From an uncultured Porphyromonadaceae bacterium (GTDB lineage: Bacteria; Bacteroidota; Bacteroidia; Bacteroidales; Muribaculaceae): a stretch of DNA of 29,239 bases. Below are positions 15,030 through 23,692 of the stretch, one piece after another. Within the stretch, counting starts at the first letter, position 1, and each line of letters opens with the position of its first letter. A program made the translations under genes and the position numbers. Where the stretch lies: NCBI GenBank assembly GCA_937901905.1, contig CALDIF010000048.1, forward strand, positions 1 through 29,239, given 5' to 3'. The notes under the pieces were generated by a model. That model searched no databases. It was not told the DNA's origin and worked only from the letters and a program-made list of their open reading frames with translations.

Positions 15030-16496
15030 TCAAGAGGTGGCGAGAATGTAATTGAGGATAACGTTGACATCGGCAACATTAACTGCGTTGTCGGCATTGA
15101 CATCAGCCTTACTCTCGTATTGCTCGTTCATGATGAGTTTCAGCACATAGTTGACATCAGCAACGTTGACATTACCGTCGCCGTTCACGTCAAGTACATT
15201 TGTTCCCGTTGCCTTGAACTCAAAGCGAGTGCCGCTCGTGTAGGGAGTGCGGCTCGCGTCATTGCCGGCAACGAGTTCGGTGCCCACGAGCGTTAGCGAC
15301 GCGATGCCGATGATGGGGTTGGTCTGCTTGGTCGAGACGAACTTACCCGTTGAGTTGTTGATGGTTAACTTGGCGGTGCCACCGCTGTTGATGCTACCGT
15401 ACATCACGCTGTGCCCACAGGTGATATTGATTGCCGGCACGTCCTTGATAGTAACCGACGTGTTCTTGTACATGTTGAACATCGGGTAGTTGCCCTGTGT
15501 GGTGTGTTCGATAGTGAGCGTGCCGCTGTTCTCGCCGTCGATTGTCACCGAGCCTCCCTCTTCAATCATCAAGAACGAACTGTTGGTCGAGTAGCCGTGC
15601 TTGATCACGTTGTCGCCCACGAGGCGCACCTTAAGTCCGTCTATGTTGGTGCGTATAGTCAGTCCGACGGTTCGGTTGATTTTGTTGAGTGTCAGCACTC
15701 CATTATCGTAACTCACGCCTGCCACTGTGCCACCCTCGTGCTTGTTATCATCGTTAATAACCGTGCCGTTGACGCTCACGTAGGCAGTCGTCATGACCAA
15801 CTCCTTGACGAATGACCCATCGCTATGGACGAGCCCTTGTTTGGTCGTATTGTAAGTGATGCCCGACTCGTTTGGTGTACATCCGCTGTATTCGAATTTT
15901 GTGAACCCTCGAATGACACTGTACGGACTTGAGTAATCGGATACCAAGTGAGCCGCTACTCGTTTGAAGGTCAGTGAGGCTTCGTTCCATGAACTGCCGA
16001 TATTGGAGATGATGCCTAAAGTGTGCCGGTTATCTGTCAAGTTGAGGGTGACATCGCTGATATTAATTGAGATGGGGTTGTCGTTTGAAACAGAGTAAAT
16101 TGTGGAACAACCGAAATTATCGTCACCTCGCGTCAAATTAATTGACGATGAAGACGCGCCATCGCCCGTTATGTTGACGGATGAAAAGGTGTATAGCAAT
16201 ACACCGTTGTTAAACTTGTTATTGCCTATGAATTTGATGGTAAGACCTTCATAATTGCATCCTATCACTTTTTCCACATTGTTGCTCGTTGATATGACGT
16301 TATCGAAGATGAGCATTCGGTTTGAGGGATCGTAAGATATTTTGCCCTGTGACAAGCGGTTGGCTGCTATTTTGTCGTGTTGATTAAAGAGATCACTGAT
16401 GTCAACATCTTCGCCAAGCACTGTCAAATAAGCATCGGCGAGTGTTGCTGATGCCCACAAAAAACACATTGTCAAAGTGAGAAAAATACGTTTCAT
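15030..16496 (-). CDS. Secreted beta-rich repeat protein with C-terminal dockerin-like module
   Basis: 488 aa from the ATG at 16496, which opens the signal peptide MKRIFLTLTMCFLWASATLA; the longer frame start lacks a signal. Two related beta-helix-like halves are visible. One starts near YLTVLGEDVDISDLF and contains GLTIKFIGNNKFNNG; the other starts near AYVSVNGTVINDDNKHEGG and contains GLKVRLVGDNVIKHG. The last about 55 residues hold paired calcium loops (DVNGDGNVNVADVN and DVNADNAVNVADVN), almost the same module as in the 25371-25787 gene. Probably a surface or extracellular adhesin-like protein; function unknown. It ends 26 bp from the bidirectional terminator. Confidence 0.75.
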   Translation of the reverse strand: MKRIFLTLTMCFLWASATLADAYLTVLGEDVDISDLFNQHDKIAANRLSQGKISYDPSNRMLIFDNVISTSNNVEKVIGCNYEGLTIKFIGNNKFNNGVLLYTFSSVNITGDGASSSSINLTRGDDNFGCSTIYSVSNDNPISINISDVTLNLTDNRHTLGIISNIGSSWNEASLTFKRVAAHLVSDYSSPYSVIRGFTKFEYSGCTPNESGITYNTTKQGLVHSDGSFVKELVMTTAYVSVNGTVINDDNKHEGGTVAGVSYDNGVLTLNKINRTVGLTIRTNIDGLKVRLVGDNVIKHGYSTNSSFLMIEEGGSVTIDGENSGTLTIEHTTQGNYPMFNMYKNTSVTIKDVPAINITCGHSVMYGSINSGGTAKLTINNSTGKFVSTKQTNPIIGIASLTLVGTELVAGNDASRTPYTSGTRFEFKATGTNVLDVNGDGNVNVADVNYVLKLIMNEQYESKADVNADNAVNVADVNVILNYILATS

Positions 16497-16534
16497 GTCC
16501 AGTATTCGTAATTGTAGGATTGAGAAATATAATG

Positions 16535-16565
16535 CGAAATTAGTAAAAACCGAACGTAAAACCAA
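16535..16565 (-). promoter_or_regulatory. Promoter of the dockerin-tailed protein gene
   Basis: On the minus strand TTGG (16562-16565), a 19-nt spacer and TAATTTCG (16535-16542) give a slightly degenerate promoter about 35 nt before the start codon. Confidence 0.5.
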
Positions 16566-16892
16566 AATTTGTTTGAGATTTTCTTGTTTGAAGAGTGTGT
16601 CAACACTTTCTTCACCGCGTTCAATCTTCTATGACGAGTGTTGCACTTTAGTTGCAATATATTGTCTTGCCGTGGCATAAAGGCCAACCGTCGGTAAGCC
16701 TCCTCAATCATACACTCCAATTTGACATGGTTTACAAGTGTAAATATTTTGCTGTCCTGTAACGTGGCTGTTCCGATAATTATATAATCGGTTTAGAGGC
16801 AGCGATAAGGCGAAAATCACCATTGTGGCGAGGGGGGAGAGAACGCCTTGAATGATAGTTAAAAGGAAAAATTTTAAAAATGTAAATTTTGT
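16566..16892. other. Intergenic region without a supported gene
   Basis: This divergent intergenic stretch holds a short dyad (CCGAT...ATCGG, 16773-16791) and A/T-rich sequence. The one hydrophobic minus-strand frame here (16704-16973) runs through the ftsL promoter and is not accepted. No RNA gene is recognised. Confidence 0.5.
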
Positions 16893-16924
16893 TTTGTAAA
16901 TTACCGGAATAATTTGTAACTTTG
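16893..16924 (+). promoter_or_regulatory. Promoter of ftsL
   Basis: TTTG (16893-16896), a 20-nt spacer and TAACTTTG (16917-16924) precede the ATG of ftsL by about 40 nt. Confidence 0.75.
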
Positions 16925-16963
16925 GGGGCAAATTCCCAAGTACACTAAAAATCATCAATTCAG

Positions 16964-17308
16964 ATGTCAGCAAAACAAAGCGGAGACAAGAAGTCGACCG
17001 TCAACAAAGTTATACGCGAAACGGTGCAAGGGCGCTCGATTTCGTTGGAATTTTTCAAGCGTTACGCAATCTACATCGTCGGCTTGATAATAATGGTGTT
17101 GTTCTACATCGGCAACAAGTATATATATCAAAGTCGTCAAGAAACGGTGTTGAGGTTGGAAAAGGACTTGAAAGATGTACACACCGACCTTGTCGACATG
17201 AGTGCCCGTTACAACTCGATGGTTCGAGAGAGCCACATGATCTCTTATGTTGACTCGCTCAACTTGCCGCTGACCGCACCCGACAAGCCACCCTACGTTA
17301 TCAAGTGA
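16964..17308 (+). CDS. ftsL: FtsL-like cell-division protein
   Basis: 114 aa: a basic cytoplasmic N-terminus, one membrane helix (about residues 32-52, RYAIYIVGLIIMVLFYIGNK) and a heptad-like periplasmic part (TVLRLEKDLKDVHTDLVDMS), which is the plan of Bacteroidota FtsL. FtsL forms the FtsQLB bridge that activates septal peptidoglycan synthesis by FtsW-FtsI. The next gene, 154 bp away, is ftsI, the usual neighbour. Upstream, where mraZ and rsmH normally sit, there is instead a divergent secreted-protein gene. The short, weakly conserved sequence makes this call depend partly on the neighbour. Confidence 0.8.
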   Translation: MSAKQSGDKKSTVNKVIRETVQGRSISLEFFKRYAIYIVGLIIMVLFYIGNKYIYQSRQETVLRLEKDLKDVHTDLVDMSARYNSMVRESHMISYVDSLNLPLTAPDKPPYVIK

Positions 17309-17462
17309 AAAAGTTGTAGTTCACAAGTTACCGAATCTATATTACTCTCTGCAGTTCACGTCAATTCTCGAGAATTATTAAACTTTCGAAAATTTGCGGA
17401 AATTAGTTGTTTAAATTTATTTTACAGGCTTTGCCCTTTCTTCCCTTAAGTAACAAAACACT

Positions 17463-19667
17463 ATGGCAAGCAAAGGAGCCGGCACCACCGGCAAGAAGAA
17501 AAAAGTGACCACCAACAAACGTTCGGTGTTGTTCATTTACACCCTGATTGTGATGGGTGTCCTCGCCTTCTCGGCGATGATATTGTACAATTTGGTCAAG
17601 TTGTCGGTTGTCAATGCCGCGGCATGGAACGACAAGGCTGCACAAATACTTGAGCGAGAGGAACCCATTGAGCCGGAGCGTGGCAAAATCCTTGCCGATG
17701 ACGGCACGGTCTTGGCCGCTAATATGTACTTCTACGTCGCTCGTGTTGACTGGTTGAGCAAGGGTATCAAGCGCGACACGATTGCGCCGTTGTTGCCGGA
17801 ACTTGCCGACAGTCTCGCTGTGTTCGACCCTACCTACACCTCTGCTCAGTGGTATGAGCGTTTGCGTCATGACATACGCGAGATACAGACTGCAGGCGAC
17901 GTACGCGCAAAAGGTGCTGAAAACGGTTTCACACAAGAAGATATGGACAAGAAAGGTTGGGCAAAGGTCAACCATTCCTATCGCCTGATTAAACGCAAGT
18001 TGTCGCACAATGAGTTCAAGCGCTTGCAGTCGTTTCCCTACTTTAACCTCGGTCGTAACAGTAGCGGTCTATACGCCGACACCGAGATTGACCGTCGCAA
18101 GCCTTACGGCTCGATGGCATCGCGCAGTATAGGAACAGTTGAAGAAAAGGATGGTGAGGTGCATGGCAGGCAAGGACTTGAAAGTTCGCTTGACTCGCTC
18201 TTGCGTGGCACTCCCGGTGTAAGCAAGAAGATACAAGTCACCTACGACATCATCTCGGTTCCCAAGGTTGACCCTATCAATGGTTACGATGTCACCACAA
18301 CAATTAATGTGGGCATGCAGGACATCGTCGAGACCGAGTTATACAAGATGTGTCATGAGACCGGAGCCGAGTGGGGTACGGCAATCTTGATGGAGGTAGC
18401 CACAGGCGAGATAAAGGCTATCAGTAACCTCGAGTTAAATCCCGCGATTAGTGACGACTACATTGAGGGCAGTAACAATGCTGTGTTAGGCTTCGAACCC
18501 GGCTCGGTGATGAAACCCATCTCGATGATGGTGGCATTAGAAGACGGTATCATCGTTGACGGCAAACCGGTTGCCGATATCAACAGTCCCATCGTGACCG
18601 GTTCACAGTGGAACTATGCCGGTAGTGTAATTCGCGACCCTCACGGCGGTGTGGCTCTCTCTCCCCGCCAAATTATAGAAACATCGTCTAACATCGGCAT
18701 GAGTCGCATCATTACAGCCAAGTATGGCAGCAATCCCGACGGGTTCCGTCAACGCTTGGAGCAGATGGGCTTTTTCGAACCGCTTGATTGCGGCATTTCG
18801 AGTGCACGCACTCCACGTTTTCACAAATTAGGTAACTTGCAGCGTGACCGCGTGGCATTAACACGCATGGCTTTCGGTTACTCCACCGAAATTCCTCCCT
18901 TGTGCACACTTGCAATGTACAATGCCATCGCCAACGACGGCAAGTATGTGCGTCCGCGATTGATAAAGAAACTCAGTCGCAGCGACCGTCCCGATTCTAT
19001 CATTGAACCGAGTTACATTAGACCGCAGGTGTGTTCACCCGAAAATGCAGCCAAGTTGCGCACCATGTTACACGATGTGGTGTGGGGAGATCGCGGCACG
19101 GCTCGCAAGTGGTTGCAGAGTGATGCCGTTCACATTGCCGGCAAAACGGGAACTGCCTACAACATTGAGGAGGGCACGACGGTGTACGGCTCACGCAAGA
19201 GACTTGCCTTTTGCGGTTTCTTCCCCTACGAGAACCCTAAGTACTCGTGCATGGTATTGATGTTGGGAGCCAATCGTGGCGCAGCGGCAAGCAGCGGGTT
19301 GGTGTTGAAGAATATCGCCCTGCGCATGTACGCTCGCGGTATGCTCAACAATAAGCCCGATTATCGTGGAAATGATTTGTCGGACAATCGTCCCACACTA
19401 CACGCGATGATGGACGGTGATGCTTACAAACGCTTGGGACGCGTGTTGGGCGTGCGCCAAACGCGTCACATTGTCAATCCCACCGAGGAGGCAAAGGGTT
19501 CCGTGCCCAACGTGACGGGCTTGAGTGTGCGCGATGCGGTGCGCTCAATCGAGGATGTCGGCATGGTTGCTCGCGTTAAAGGGCACGGGCGAGTGAAGTC
19601 GCAGAGTGTGGCCCCCGGCACGCCGATAAAACGCGGTAGTGTGGTTGTGTTGGAACTTGTTAACTGA
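17463..19667 (+). CDS. ftsI: FtsI-type penicillin-binding transpeptidase with PASTA domain
   Basis: 734 aa. Lys-rich N-terminus, one membrane helix (residues about 22-45), a dimerisation domain (PERGKILADDGTVLAANMYF), and a transpeptidase domain with Ser348-x-x-Lys351 (PGSVMKP), Ser-Ser-Asn at 408-410 and Lys-Thr-Gly at 561-563 (AGKTGTAYN). A C-terminal PASTA domain (about 672-734, VPNVTGLSVRDAVRSIEDVG) is typical of Bacteroidota FtsI. It cross-links septal peptidoglycan with FtsW and is a beta-lactam target. In most relatives murE, mraY and murD follow; here a transporter gene does, only 11 bp after the stop. Confidence 0.93.
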   Translation: MASKGAGTTGKKKKVTTNKRSVLFIYTLIVMGVLAFSAMILYNLVKLSVVNAAAWNDKAAQILEREEPIEPERGKILADDGTVLAANMYFYVARVDWLSKGIKRDTIAPLLPELADSLAVFDPTYTSAQWYERLRHDIREIQTAGDVRAKGAENGFTQEDMDKKGWAKVNHSYRLIKRKLSHNEFKRLQSFPYFNLGRNSSGLYADTEIDRRKPYGSMASRSIGTVEEKDGEVHGRQGLESSLDSLLRGTPGVSKKIQVTYDIISVPKVDPINGYDVTTTINVGMQDIVETELYKMCHETGAEWGTAILMEVATGEIKAISNLELNPAISDDYIEGSNNAVLGFEPGSVMKPISMMVALEDGIIVDGKPVADINSPIVTGSQWNYAGSVIRDPHGGVALSPRQIIETSSNIGMSRIITAKYGSNPDGFRQRLEQMGFFEPLDCGISSARTPRFHKLGNLQRDRVALTRMAFGYSTEIPPLCTLAMYNAIANDGKYVRPRLIKKLSRSDRPDSIIEPSYIRPQVCSPENAAKLRTMLHDVVWGDRGTARKWLQSDAVHIAGKTGTAYNIEEGTTVYGSRKRLAFCGFFPYENPKYSCMVLMLGANRGAAASSGLVLKNIALRMYARGMLNNKPDYRGNDLSDNRPTLHAMMDGDAYKRLGRVLGVRQTRHIVNPTEEAKGSVPNVTGLSVRDAVRSIEDVGMVARVKGHGRVKSQSVAPGTPIKRGSVVVLELVN

Positions 19668-19678
19668 TTCGAGGGGAC

Positions 19679-20650
19679 GTGTTGCAACGGTTTGTGGCAT
19701 TGTTGCGCGAGTGGACACTGCCGGTCGCCATGACGGCGGGTGCAGTGGTTTATCTCGTGTTCGCCTTTGCCGACCCTCTCGATGAGTTCGGCAACGCGAT
19801 GTTGCCCGTCGTGGACACCATGTTGCCGGTGTTCATGGCAATGATATTATTCACCAACTTTTGCCGGGTTGACTACAGTGCATTGCGACTTGAGTCGTGG
19901 CATGTGTGGGTAACGGCAGTGCAACTGTTGACGGTTGCTGCAGTGACTGTTGTCGCAGTCACTGCGGCAACCGGCGACACCACTACCGTGCTCGCCGAGG
20001 GCACTCTCACCTGTGTTATCGCCCCCGGAGCCGCTGCCGCTGCTGTGGTAACAGCCAAGTTGGGTGGGGATATCGAGTCGATGACTTCTTACACTTTTTT
20101 GTCCAACGTCGTGACCGCGTTGGCTGTGCCGCTGGTGTTCCCTCTTGTTGACCCGTCGGTCGACATGCCATTCCTTACATCATTCCTTCACATCTTGTTC
20201 AAGGTGTCAATGGTGCTGTTGGTGCCGATGCTTGCCGCTTATGTCGTGAAACATCACATGCCACGACTGTTGCGGTTCATGAATTCCATTGAAGACCTGT
20301 CGTTCTACATGTGGGGAGCCTCGTTGAGCATTGTGACCGGTTACACTGTGCGCAACATCGTGCATGCCGATGTCGGAGTGGGCGTACTGTTGTTAATGGC
20401 AGGCGCGTCGGCGCTGTTGTGTGTCTTACAGTTTATCTTCGGCAGGGGTGTAGGCAACCGTTTTTCGAGGACTGTCGAGGGAGGTCAGGCATTGGGGCAA
20501 AAGAACACGACCTTTGCCATCTGGATTGCGTGCACCTATCTGTCGCCTCTCGCTGCCGTTGTGCCCGGTTGTTACATCTTGTGGCAAAACACGGTCAACA
20601 GCATCGAGTTGTGGCATCACAAGACAGGAAAAGATAGCGTGACCGAGTAG
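19679..20650 (+). CDS. BASS-family (bile acid:sodium symporter-like) membrane transporter
   Basis: 323 aa, about eight to ten hydrophobic helices. The late segment EGGQALGQKNTTFAIWIACT followed by YLSPLAAVVPGCYILWQN matches the conserved region of the SBF/BASS family, as does the central GTLTCVIAPGAAAAAVVTAK. BASS proteins are sodium-coupled importers of bile acids, organic anions or vitamins; the substrate here is unknown. The start is GTG with GAGGGG just upstream, 11 bp after the ftsI stop, so it is probably co-transcribed with ftsI. Its 3' end overlaps the convergent histidine kinase gene by 34 bp. Confidence 0.75.
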   Translation: MLQRFVALLREWTLPVAMTAGAVVYLVFAFADPLDEFGNAMLPVVDTMLPVFMAMILFTNFCRVDYSALRLESWHVWVTAVQLLTVAAVTVVAVTAATGDTTTVLAEGTLTCVIAPGAAAAAVVTAKLGGDIESMTSYTFLSNVVTALAVPLVFPLVDPSVDMPFLTSFLHILFKVSMVLLVPMLAAYVVKHHMPRLLRFMNSIEDLSFYMWGASLSIVTGYTVRNIVHADVGVGVLLLMAGASALLCVLQFIFGRGVGNRFSRTVEGGQALGQKNTTFAIWIACTYLSPLAAVVPGCYILWQNTVNSIELWHHKTGKDSVTE

Positions 20651-21711
20651 ACTCGCTCCTGACCGGGTTCGACGCGAGTGACAAGCGAGTAGTTGTCCTC
20701 ACCGTAGATGAGGTTCAATCGACGGCGCACATTGGACAGCCCTACACCGCCTTGAGAGTGCTGCTCATTCTCGTTGCACACGCTGTTGCGGCATTTGAAG
20801 CAGACCGTCAGACCATCATTGAGCGCGATCGTAATGTCGATAAACGATGGCGTGTTGTAACTGACACCGTGTTTGAAAGCATTTTCAACAAATGGTATCA
20901 TTAACAATGGTGGAACTGACACCGTGGTGAGGTCTCTTGCCGGCAAGGTCATGTTAATGTCTACAAGATTATCGCTATACCTCATGCGCATCAAGTCAAT
21001 GTATGCCTTGAGGAAACGAGTCGCGCTGTCGAGGGTTACTTTTTCGCGCGCTCCGTCGTAGAGTACGTAGCGCATCAACTTGCTCAACAAGATTACACTG
21101 TCTTTGGCTTGCTCGGGGTTGATGTCTACGAGAGCGTGAATGTTGTTAAGCGTGTTCATGAAAAAATGTGGGTTGACCTGATAGCTCAAGTAGTCCAATT
21201 CTTGTTGCAAATTCTCGGCCTTGAGTTGCAACATACGCTCGCGCTCGACCTCGGTGCGGTAGTAGTACTTGATGCCGAGGTTTGTGCCTAACAACGTGAG
21301 CAACACCAGTAAGGTCAACGCCTCGTGCATGCCCATTGGCGGCCTGTCGGGACGCGGACTGTGGGCTTTGTCAAGCATCTCCATGTCATGAGGTGGGCGA
21401 TGAAGCGGTCGGTTGCGGTCGGGGTGATCGGCAAAATGATAGGTCATCATGGCTAATATCAGTACGCTCACCGCACCGATGTAATGCCACTTGCGATGCT
21501 TATTCACCAATAGTGGAGCGATAAAGAAGTTGTGTATCAAAAACACGGCAAGGTACTCGGCGAGTACTTTCCACACGTGAAACACATCACTCCAAAGGAA
21601 GTTGTCTTCGGGCGAAATGGTCGAACGGATGTAGGTGCTTGCTGCCGACAGTATGAAGATGAGCAACCACACCCCGAGGTAAGTCAAGTTCTCGCGTTTG
21701 TTGCTTGTCAT
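20617..21711 (-). CDS. LytS/YehU-type sensor histidine kinase
   Basis: 364 aa from the ATG at 21711; an in-frame TTG at 21723 is less likely. Four membrane helices (about residues 10-28, 48-68, 75-93, 130-150) are separated by a His/Pro/Asp-rich loop (DHPDRNRPLHRPPHDMEM) between helices 3 and 4. The His_kinase domain has the phosphorylatable His182 in YLSYQVNPHFFMNTLNNIHA, an N-box IPFVENAFKHG (Asn277) and a G-box GGVGLSNVRRRLNLIYG. Such kinases normally pair with a LytTR response regulator, but none is in the window. The ATG lies one base after the stop of the Cthe_2159-like gene, so the kinase belongs to the VTC/DUF4956 operon. Confidence 0.9.
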   Translation of the reverse strand: MTSNKRENLTYLGVWLLIFILSAASTYIRSTISPEDNFLWSDVFHVWKVLAEYLAVFLIHNFFIAPLLVNKHRKWHYIGAVSVLILAMMTYHFADHPDRNRPLHRPPHDMEMLDKAHSPRPDRPPMGMHEALTLLVLLTLLGTNLGIKYYYRTEVERERMLQLKAENLQQELDYLSYQVNPHFFMNTLNNIHALVDINPEQAKDSVILLSKLMRYVLYDGAREKVTLDSATRFLKAYIDLMRMRYSDNLVDINMTLPARDLTTVSVPPLLMIPFVENAFKHGVSYNTPSFIDITIALNDGLTVCFKCRNSVCNENEQHSQGGVGLSNVRRRLNLIYGEDNYSLVTRVEPGQERVYSVTLSFPVL

Positions 21712-21712
21712 G

Positions 21713-22933
21713 TCAATACTCAATAATTACCCGTCGGGGTTTTCGCTCAAGTGTGATATAAGACGGTGACAGAACCTCGGCACCGGCTTCGAGTGGTGAC
21801 GAGGCGGCGCTGTAACCGTACAGGTATCCGCCGGTCATAGTCAGTGTCTCTGTCACCTTGATGCCCTTAGGTGACGACAGCACTTTCTCGCCGGTGGTAA
21901 CCGCCTCAATGCTTCCGCCGCTCACGATGAGTCCTTGTGAAACATTGATGCCCTTGCCTCCCTCGCCGGTGCTTTTTAAACGCAATGTGCCGGCACTCAC
22001 TGTCAACGTGCTGTCGCATTTGATTGCGGCACAACTTGTTGTGTCTTGCACGCCGTCAACAGTGGAAATCACACTGTTGCCGGTCGTTATTGCAGTGGTG
22101 CGTCCGCCGTTGATGAAAATCCCGTTCTCGCAGCGTATCGCCTTTGCTCCGTCTGCCGAGGTGCTCACGTTGAGCACACCGCCGTCAATCCACACCCCGT
22201 CGTTGCTCTTGATTGCATGAGTGGCAGTGCTGCTAACGAGCAGGGCAACGCCCGGTCGCACGCGAATGTAGTCATCACTGAATATGCCGCCGCGTCCTGT
22301 CGCCTCCACAGTAAGGGACCCCGTGCCGCTGAAGATGATTTGCCCCTCACTGAACAGTGCCGCTTTGGCTTGTTCTCCCTCCGGTGGGTCGGCGTAAGTG
22401 GTACCGTCGTGTAGTGTGTTGCTGCTACCCTCTGGAAGTACTACATATAGACTCTTGCCACACTGGTTGTTGATGACCGGACCGGTAGGATTGGTCAGGG
22501 TGACATCGTTGAGAGTCAGTTTGAACTTGTGGTCACTGTATATCTTGAGTGACCCGTTTTCACTATTGCCACTCACCACAAGATGCATGCGACTCAAGGT
22601 GCTGTTCACTGTCACGTGGGCATCGTCGGTAGTGACGGTGATACCGCTGTAATGTCCTGCCACGGTTGCGACCTCGCCATTATAGAGAATGGTGATAGTG
22701 CGGTTAAAGGTATCGTGTTCAACGTAGTCGTTATATGACTCATCGGTTGGATCATCGGGCACATTCTCGGTCTCATCGACAAGAGACGTGTAATCAAATT
22801 CGATACTCACCGGCACTATGGGCACCGGTGTTTCACCGGAGTCAACAGGGACAAGGTCGCCGAATTTTGTGTCATCGCTGATGCATGAGGCGAGCAGTAT
22901 TGTCGCGCAAGCGGTATATATAAGGTTTTTCAT
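21713..22933 (-). CDS. Cthe_2159-like carbohydrate-binding-domain lipoprotein
   Basis: 406 aa. Signal peptide with lipobox LLASC (Cys17). The body has the regular beta-helix repeats of the 'carbohydrate-binding domain-containing' family related to Cthe_2159: LKIYSDHKFKLTLNDVTLTN, PTGPVINNQCGKSLYVVLPE, GRGGIFSDDYIRVRPG, ATHAIKSNDGVWIDGG, GAKAIRCENGIFINGG, GGKGINVSQGLIVSGG and SSPKGIKVTETLTMTGGYLY. Cthe_2159 itself binds acidic polysaccharides with calcium. In other bacteria family members occur near VTC, DUF4956 and CotH genes, which suits this position. It starts 9 bp after the DUF2490 gene and ends one base before the kinase start codon. Confidence 0.8.
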   Translation of the reverse strand: MKNLIYTACATILLASCISDDTKFGDLVPVDSGETPVPIVPVSIEFDYTSLVDETENVPDDPTDESYNDYVEHDTFNRTITILYNGEVATVAGHYSGITVTTDDAHVTVNSTLSRMHLVVSGNSENGSLKIYSDHKFKLTLNDVTLTNPTGPVINNQCGKSLYVVLPEGSSNTLHDGTTYADPPEGEQAKAALFSEGQIIFSGTGSLTVEATGRGGIFSDDYIRVRPGVALLVSSTATHAIKSNDGVWIDGGVLNVSTSADGAKAIRCENGIFINGGRTTAITTGNSVISTVDGVQDTTSCAAIKCDSTLTVSAGTLRLKSTGEGGKGINVSQGLIVSGGSIEAVTTGEKVLSSPKGIKVTETLTMTGGYLYGYSAASSPLEAGAEVLSPSYITLERKPRRVIIEY

Positions 22934-22942
22934 TGTGAGTGG

Positions 22943-23692
22943 TCAGAATTTGAAATTGTATGACACACCGATGCTATGGCGGTTGGTGTCCTCATCATCA
23001 TCACCGCGAACGATGTCGTAGCGGTAGTAAATTCCTAAAGTATGTCGTTTCTTGATGTCGTACTCGGTGCCAAATGTCAGTCGTGTCTTTTCGAGCGACA
23101 TGGTGTTGAAAAATTCCACGCTCGCGGTGGGGTCGAATTTCCACTTGGGGAAATCGTAAGACGCTTGCAACCTGCTGCGTAACACATGCTTGTTCCTGCT
23201 GAGGACAGCGGTGCTTTCCCACCACTCGTTGTCGAAGTCGTATCGTCGCAGGTCATCACGTTCTCCCCGATGGGTGTATTGCCACCGTTCGCGCAGTGAT
23301 AACTTCAAGCGTTTTACGGGTTTCCACTCGCCGGTTGCACTCACTTGTATGCGATGACGCGTGCCATAGTAACTTGGTCGCCAGTTGTTGTAACTGCCGT
23401 CTTCGTTAAAGGTCAGTTTCTCGCTATTGTTATCTATCAGCAGTGAGTAGGCTGCAGTTAATTTCAAAAATTTCAGCGGCTTGTACGACACGTCCACACC
23501 GACACTCACGCGGTCAACGGTTCGGAAATCGTTGCGTGTGCGGAACTCGGCATCTATTGAGGTGCTCACCACCTTGCTCAACTTGTGGCTTGCGCCGGCC
23601 TCCACTATAAGACCGCTGTCATCGGCTGTCGCCGGCAACACGGCAAGTGCGGTTGCTATGAGCAACGTTTTCAGTCGTCTGTTGTTTCCCAC
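22943..23692 (-). CDS. DUF2490-family outer-membrane beta-barrel protein
   Basis: 249 aa with signal peptide (LKTLLIATALAVLPATADD). The rest is a chain of amphipathic strands: STSIDAEFRTRNDFRTVDRV, HRIQVSATGEWKPVKRLKLS, LRERWQYTHRGE and HVLRSRLQASYDFPKWKF. The end is SIGVSYNFKF, with the terminal Phe typical of outer-membrane proteins assembled by the Bam complex. DUF2490 proteins have no known biochemical role. The start is GTG and overlaps the upstream DUF4956 gene by 22 bp. Codon use is like its neighbours. Confidence 0.75.
   Translation of the reverse strand: MGNNRRLKTLLIATALAVLPATADDSGLIVEAGASHKLSKVVSTSIDAEFRTRNDFRTVDRVSVGVDVSYKPLKFLKLTAAYSLLIDNNSEKLTFNEDGSYNNWRPSYYGTRHRIQVSATGEWKPVKRLKLSLRERWQYTHRGERDDLRRYDFDNEWWESTAVLSRNKHVLRSRLQASYDFPKWKFDPTASVEFFNTMSLEKTRLTFGTEYDIKKRHTLGIYYRYDIVRGDDDEDTNRHSIGVSYNFKF

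Noticed and set aside
16566..16960. mraZ or rsmH remnants upstream of ftsL
   Set aside because: No frame in this gap reads as either protein.
16704..16973. 89-residue hydrophobic minus-strand ORF
   Set aside because: It covers the ftsL promoter and the ftsL start, has no promoter or ribosome site of its own, and its hydrophobic text comes from A/T-rich DNA.
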